Source: Natrialbaceae archaeon AArc-T1-2
GTDB taxonomy: Archaea > Halobacteriota > Halobacteria > Halobacteriales > Natrialbaceae
Reading direction: 5' to 3'
Assembly: GCF_030273315.1 (NCBI RefSeq)
Contig: NZ_CP127174.1
Coordinates: 1,798,001 to 1,862,000 of the forward strand
Length of the DNA: 64,000 nt
Under the pieces are notes generated by a model, which did not search any database, was not told the origin of the DNA, and worked only from the letters and a program-made list of their open reading frames with translations. Positions 62,905 through 64,000 of the stretch are shown piece by piece; positions within the stretch are counted from its first letter, which is position 1, and each line of letters begins with the position of its first letter. Made by a program: the position numbers and the translations under genes.

Positions 62905-63969
62905 TCAGTCGCCCGCGGGCGTCGGCGCGCCCCGGTCAATCTCGAGGCCCTCGTCGAGTTCTTCCTCGACGTTGCGGGCGGCCTCGACCATGTTCGCCAT
63001 CTTGCCGTAGGCGACCTCCCGGGGCAGCAGCTTCACGCCACAGTCCGGCGAGACGACGAGCTGTTCGGGCGGAACGACCTCGAGACCTTTCAAAATGTTC
63101 TCTTCGATCTGTTCGACCGATTCGACCTCGGCGACGTGGACGTCGGTGACGCCGAGTGCCAGATCGGCGGTGAACTCGGGGTCTTTGAAGACGTCGAGCT
63201 GTTCGTAGTCGCCGTTTGCGAGCTCTAAGTCGAACTCGTCGACGGGGAACTCGAGAATTTCGGGGTAGATGCGCGAGTAGTCGCCGTAACAGACGTGCAG
63301 CCCGATGCGCACGTCCTCGGGGATGTCGGCGACGATGCGCTCTAAACACTCGCCGACGATGGCGTGGTCGTCGGGCGTGGTCGCGAGTGCGGGCTCGTCG
63401 ATCTGGATGTAGCGAGCGCCGGCGTCGACGAGCTTTTCGATCTCCTCGTTGACGAGGTCGGCGAGCGCGTAAGCGAGTTCCGCGTCGTCCTCGTAGGCCT
63501 CGTTGAACGACCAGCTCGCCAGCGTGTACGGACCGGTGATCGGTACCTTCACGGGACGGTCGGTGGCGCTTGCGGTGAACTCGTACTCGTCGACGAGCCA
63601 GGAGTCGGTGTACTCGACGTCGCTGACGACGCTTGGCTTGTCGAAGTAGTTGTGTCCCCACACCTTCACGGGGCCGTTGAACTCGTAGCCCTCGATCCGG
63701 TGGGCGAAGAACTCGACCATCTCGTTTCGGCGCATCTCGCCGTCGACGACGGCGTCGAGTCCGGCACGCTCGTGTTCGGCGGTGATCAGGCGGGCGGCGT
63801 CGTCTTTGGCCTCCTGCCAGTCCTCGGCGTCGAAGTCGTGGTCGGGGTCCTCGTACAGCTCTTTCGCGCGGTTGAGCCACTTCGGCTTCGGGTACGAGCC
63901 GACGACGGTCGTCAGCAGGAAGTGGTCGTTGTCGTGATCGTCTGGTCGGAACTGGTCTTTGTCGGTCAT
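62905..63969 (-). CDS. Methionine synthase, MetE C-terminal-type (B12-independent)
   Basis: 354 residues, equivalent to the catalytic C-terminal half of MetE, as usual in archaea, where the two halves are separate genes. It methylates homocysteine. Zinc ligands: His in GLHVCYGDY with the nearby Cys, the Glu of the following segment, and Cys in VSPDCGVKLLP; DEPALATTPDD is the substrate motif. Its ATG overlaps the preceding gene's stop by four bases, the tail of a partner gene entering from the right edge. Confidence 0.9.
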   Translation of the reverse strand: MTDKDQFRPDDHDNDHFLLTTVVGSYPKPKWLNRAKELYEDPDHDFDAEDWQEAKDDAARLITAEHERAGLDAVVDGEMRRNEMVEFFAHRIEGYEFNGPVKVWGHNYFDKPSVVSDVEYTDSWLVDEYEFTASATDRPVKVPITGPYTLASWSFNEAYEDDAELAYALADLVNEEIEKLVDAGARYIQIDEPALATTPDDHAIVGECLERIVADIPEDVRIGLHVCYGDYSRIYPEILEFPVDEFDLELANGDYEQLDVFKDPEFTADLALGVTDVHVAEVESVEQIEENILKGLEVVPPEQLVVSPDCGVKLLPREVAYGKMANMVEAARNVEEELDEGLEIDRGAPTPAGD

Positions 63970-64000
63970 GCCGTGGTCACCTCCGCGAGGTCTGCGGCCT
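63966..64000 (-). CDS. C-terminal end of the gene upstream of the MetE-like gene (cut by window edge)
   Basis: Only about 11 codons are visible, ending ADLAEVTTA before a TGA that overlaps the next ATG (ATGA). The tight coupling and the gene pair known from haloarchaea suggest the N-terminal-type MetE partner, but too little sequence is present to prove it. Confidence 0.4.
   Translation of the reverse strand, partial: AADLAEVTTA

Noticed and set aside
61435-63228. 597-codon open frame on the plus strand
   Set aside because: It runs antisense to the HD, Gfo/Idh and MetE genes. The translation has the Arg/Asp/Val-rich look of an antisense frame in GC-rich DNA and no family motifs.

Overview
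The window is chromosomal DNA of a haloarchaeon, most likely of the Natrialbaceae (genus inferred only). The coding sequence is GC-rich, the proteins are very acidic, several secreted lipoproteins carry a twin-arginine signal followed by a lipobox Cys, many promoters have an archaeal TATA element 25-40 nt before a start codon (leaderless transcripts), and archaeal or haloarchaeal families occur (HalOD1 domain, ADP-forming acyl-CoA synthetase, Cys-type Thi4). No tRNA, rRNA, CRISPR array or intact insertion sequence was found.

Layout. 1-8.1 kb: the 5' part of metG, an NSS transporter, an OsmC protein, a DsbA-like protein, a MITE-like element, aconitase, and a Rieske ferredoxin coupled to an amidohydrolase. 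8.1-19.3 kb: catabolic module A, with an enolase-superfamily enzyme, IclR regulator, universal stress protein, MFS carrier, tripartite tricarboxylate transporter (TTT: TctC, TctB, TctA), amidase and SSS symporter. 19.6-24.6 kb: a small membrane protein, an SSS symporter, a LuxE-like adenylating enzyme, a LuxC-like reductase and an SDR. 24.7-38.7 kb: catabolic module B, a second TTT transporter followed by thi4, a stress protein, a class III CoA-transferase, phosphotransacetylase, sulfoacetaldehyde acetyltransferase (Xsc), a HalOD1 protein, a CoA-acylating aldehyde dehydrogenase, a CBS/zinc-ribbon protein and a divergent IclR regulator.

39.7-46.8 kb: a plus-strand run of housekeeping-like and unknown genes, ending in an unusual set: ParB-like protein, CDP-alcohol phosphatidyltransferase, zinc-less MDR dehydrogenase, PTPS-like protein, GT4 glycosyltransferase and methyltransferase. 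46.8-52.6 kb: aldehyde dehydrogenase, SDR, a DRTGG protein and ADP-forming acetyl-CoA synthetase. 52.7-56.9 kb: a zinc ABC importer with a His/Asp-repeat lipoprotein. 57-64 kb: small proteins, BirA, stress protein, amidohydrolase, HD phosphohydrolase, Gfo/Idh oxidoreductase and MetE-like methionine synthase.

The most notable system is module B. Together the genes could import a C2-sulfonate, most simply sulfoacetate, convert it to its CoA thioester by CoA transfer, reduce this to sulfoacetaldehyde, release sulfite with the thiamine-diphosphate enzyme Xsc, and feed acetyl phosphate through Pta to acetyl-CoA. Thi4 would supply the thiamine cofactor, and the ADP-forming acetyl-CoA synthetase elsewhere in the window could recycle acetate. 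A near-identical 16-bp palindrome overlaps the start codons of both xsc and the aldehyde dehydrogenase and may be a shared operator. No sulfite oxidase or exporter is visible. The substrate is an inference.
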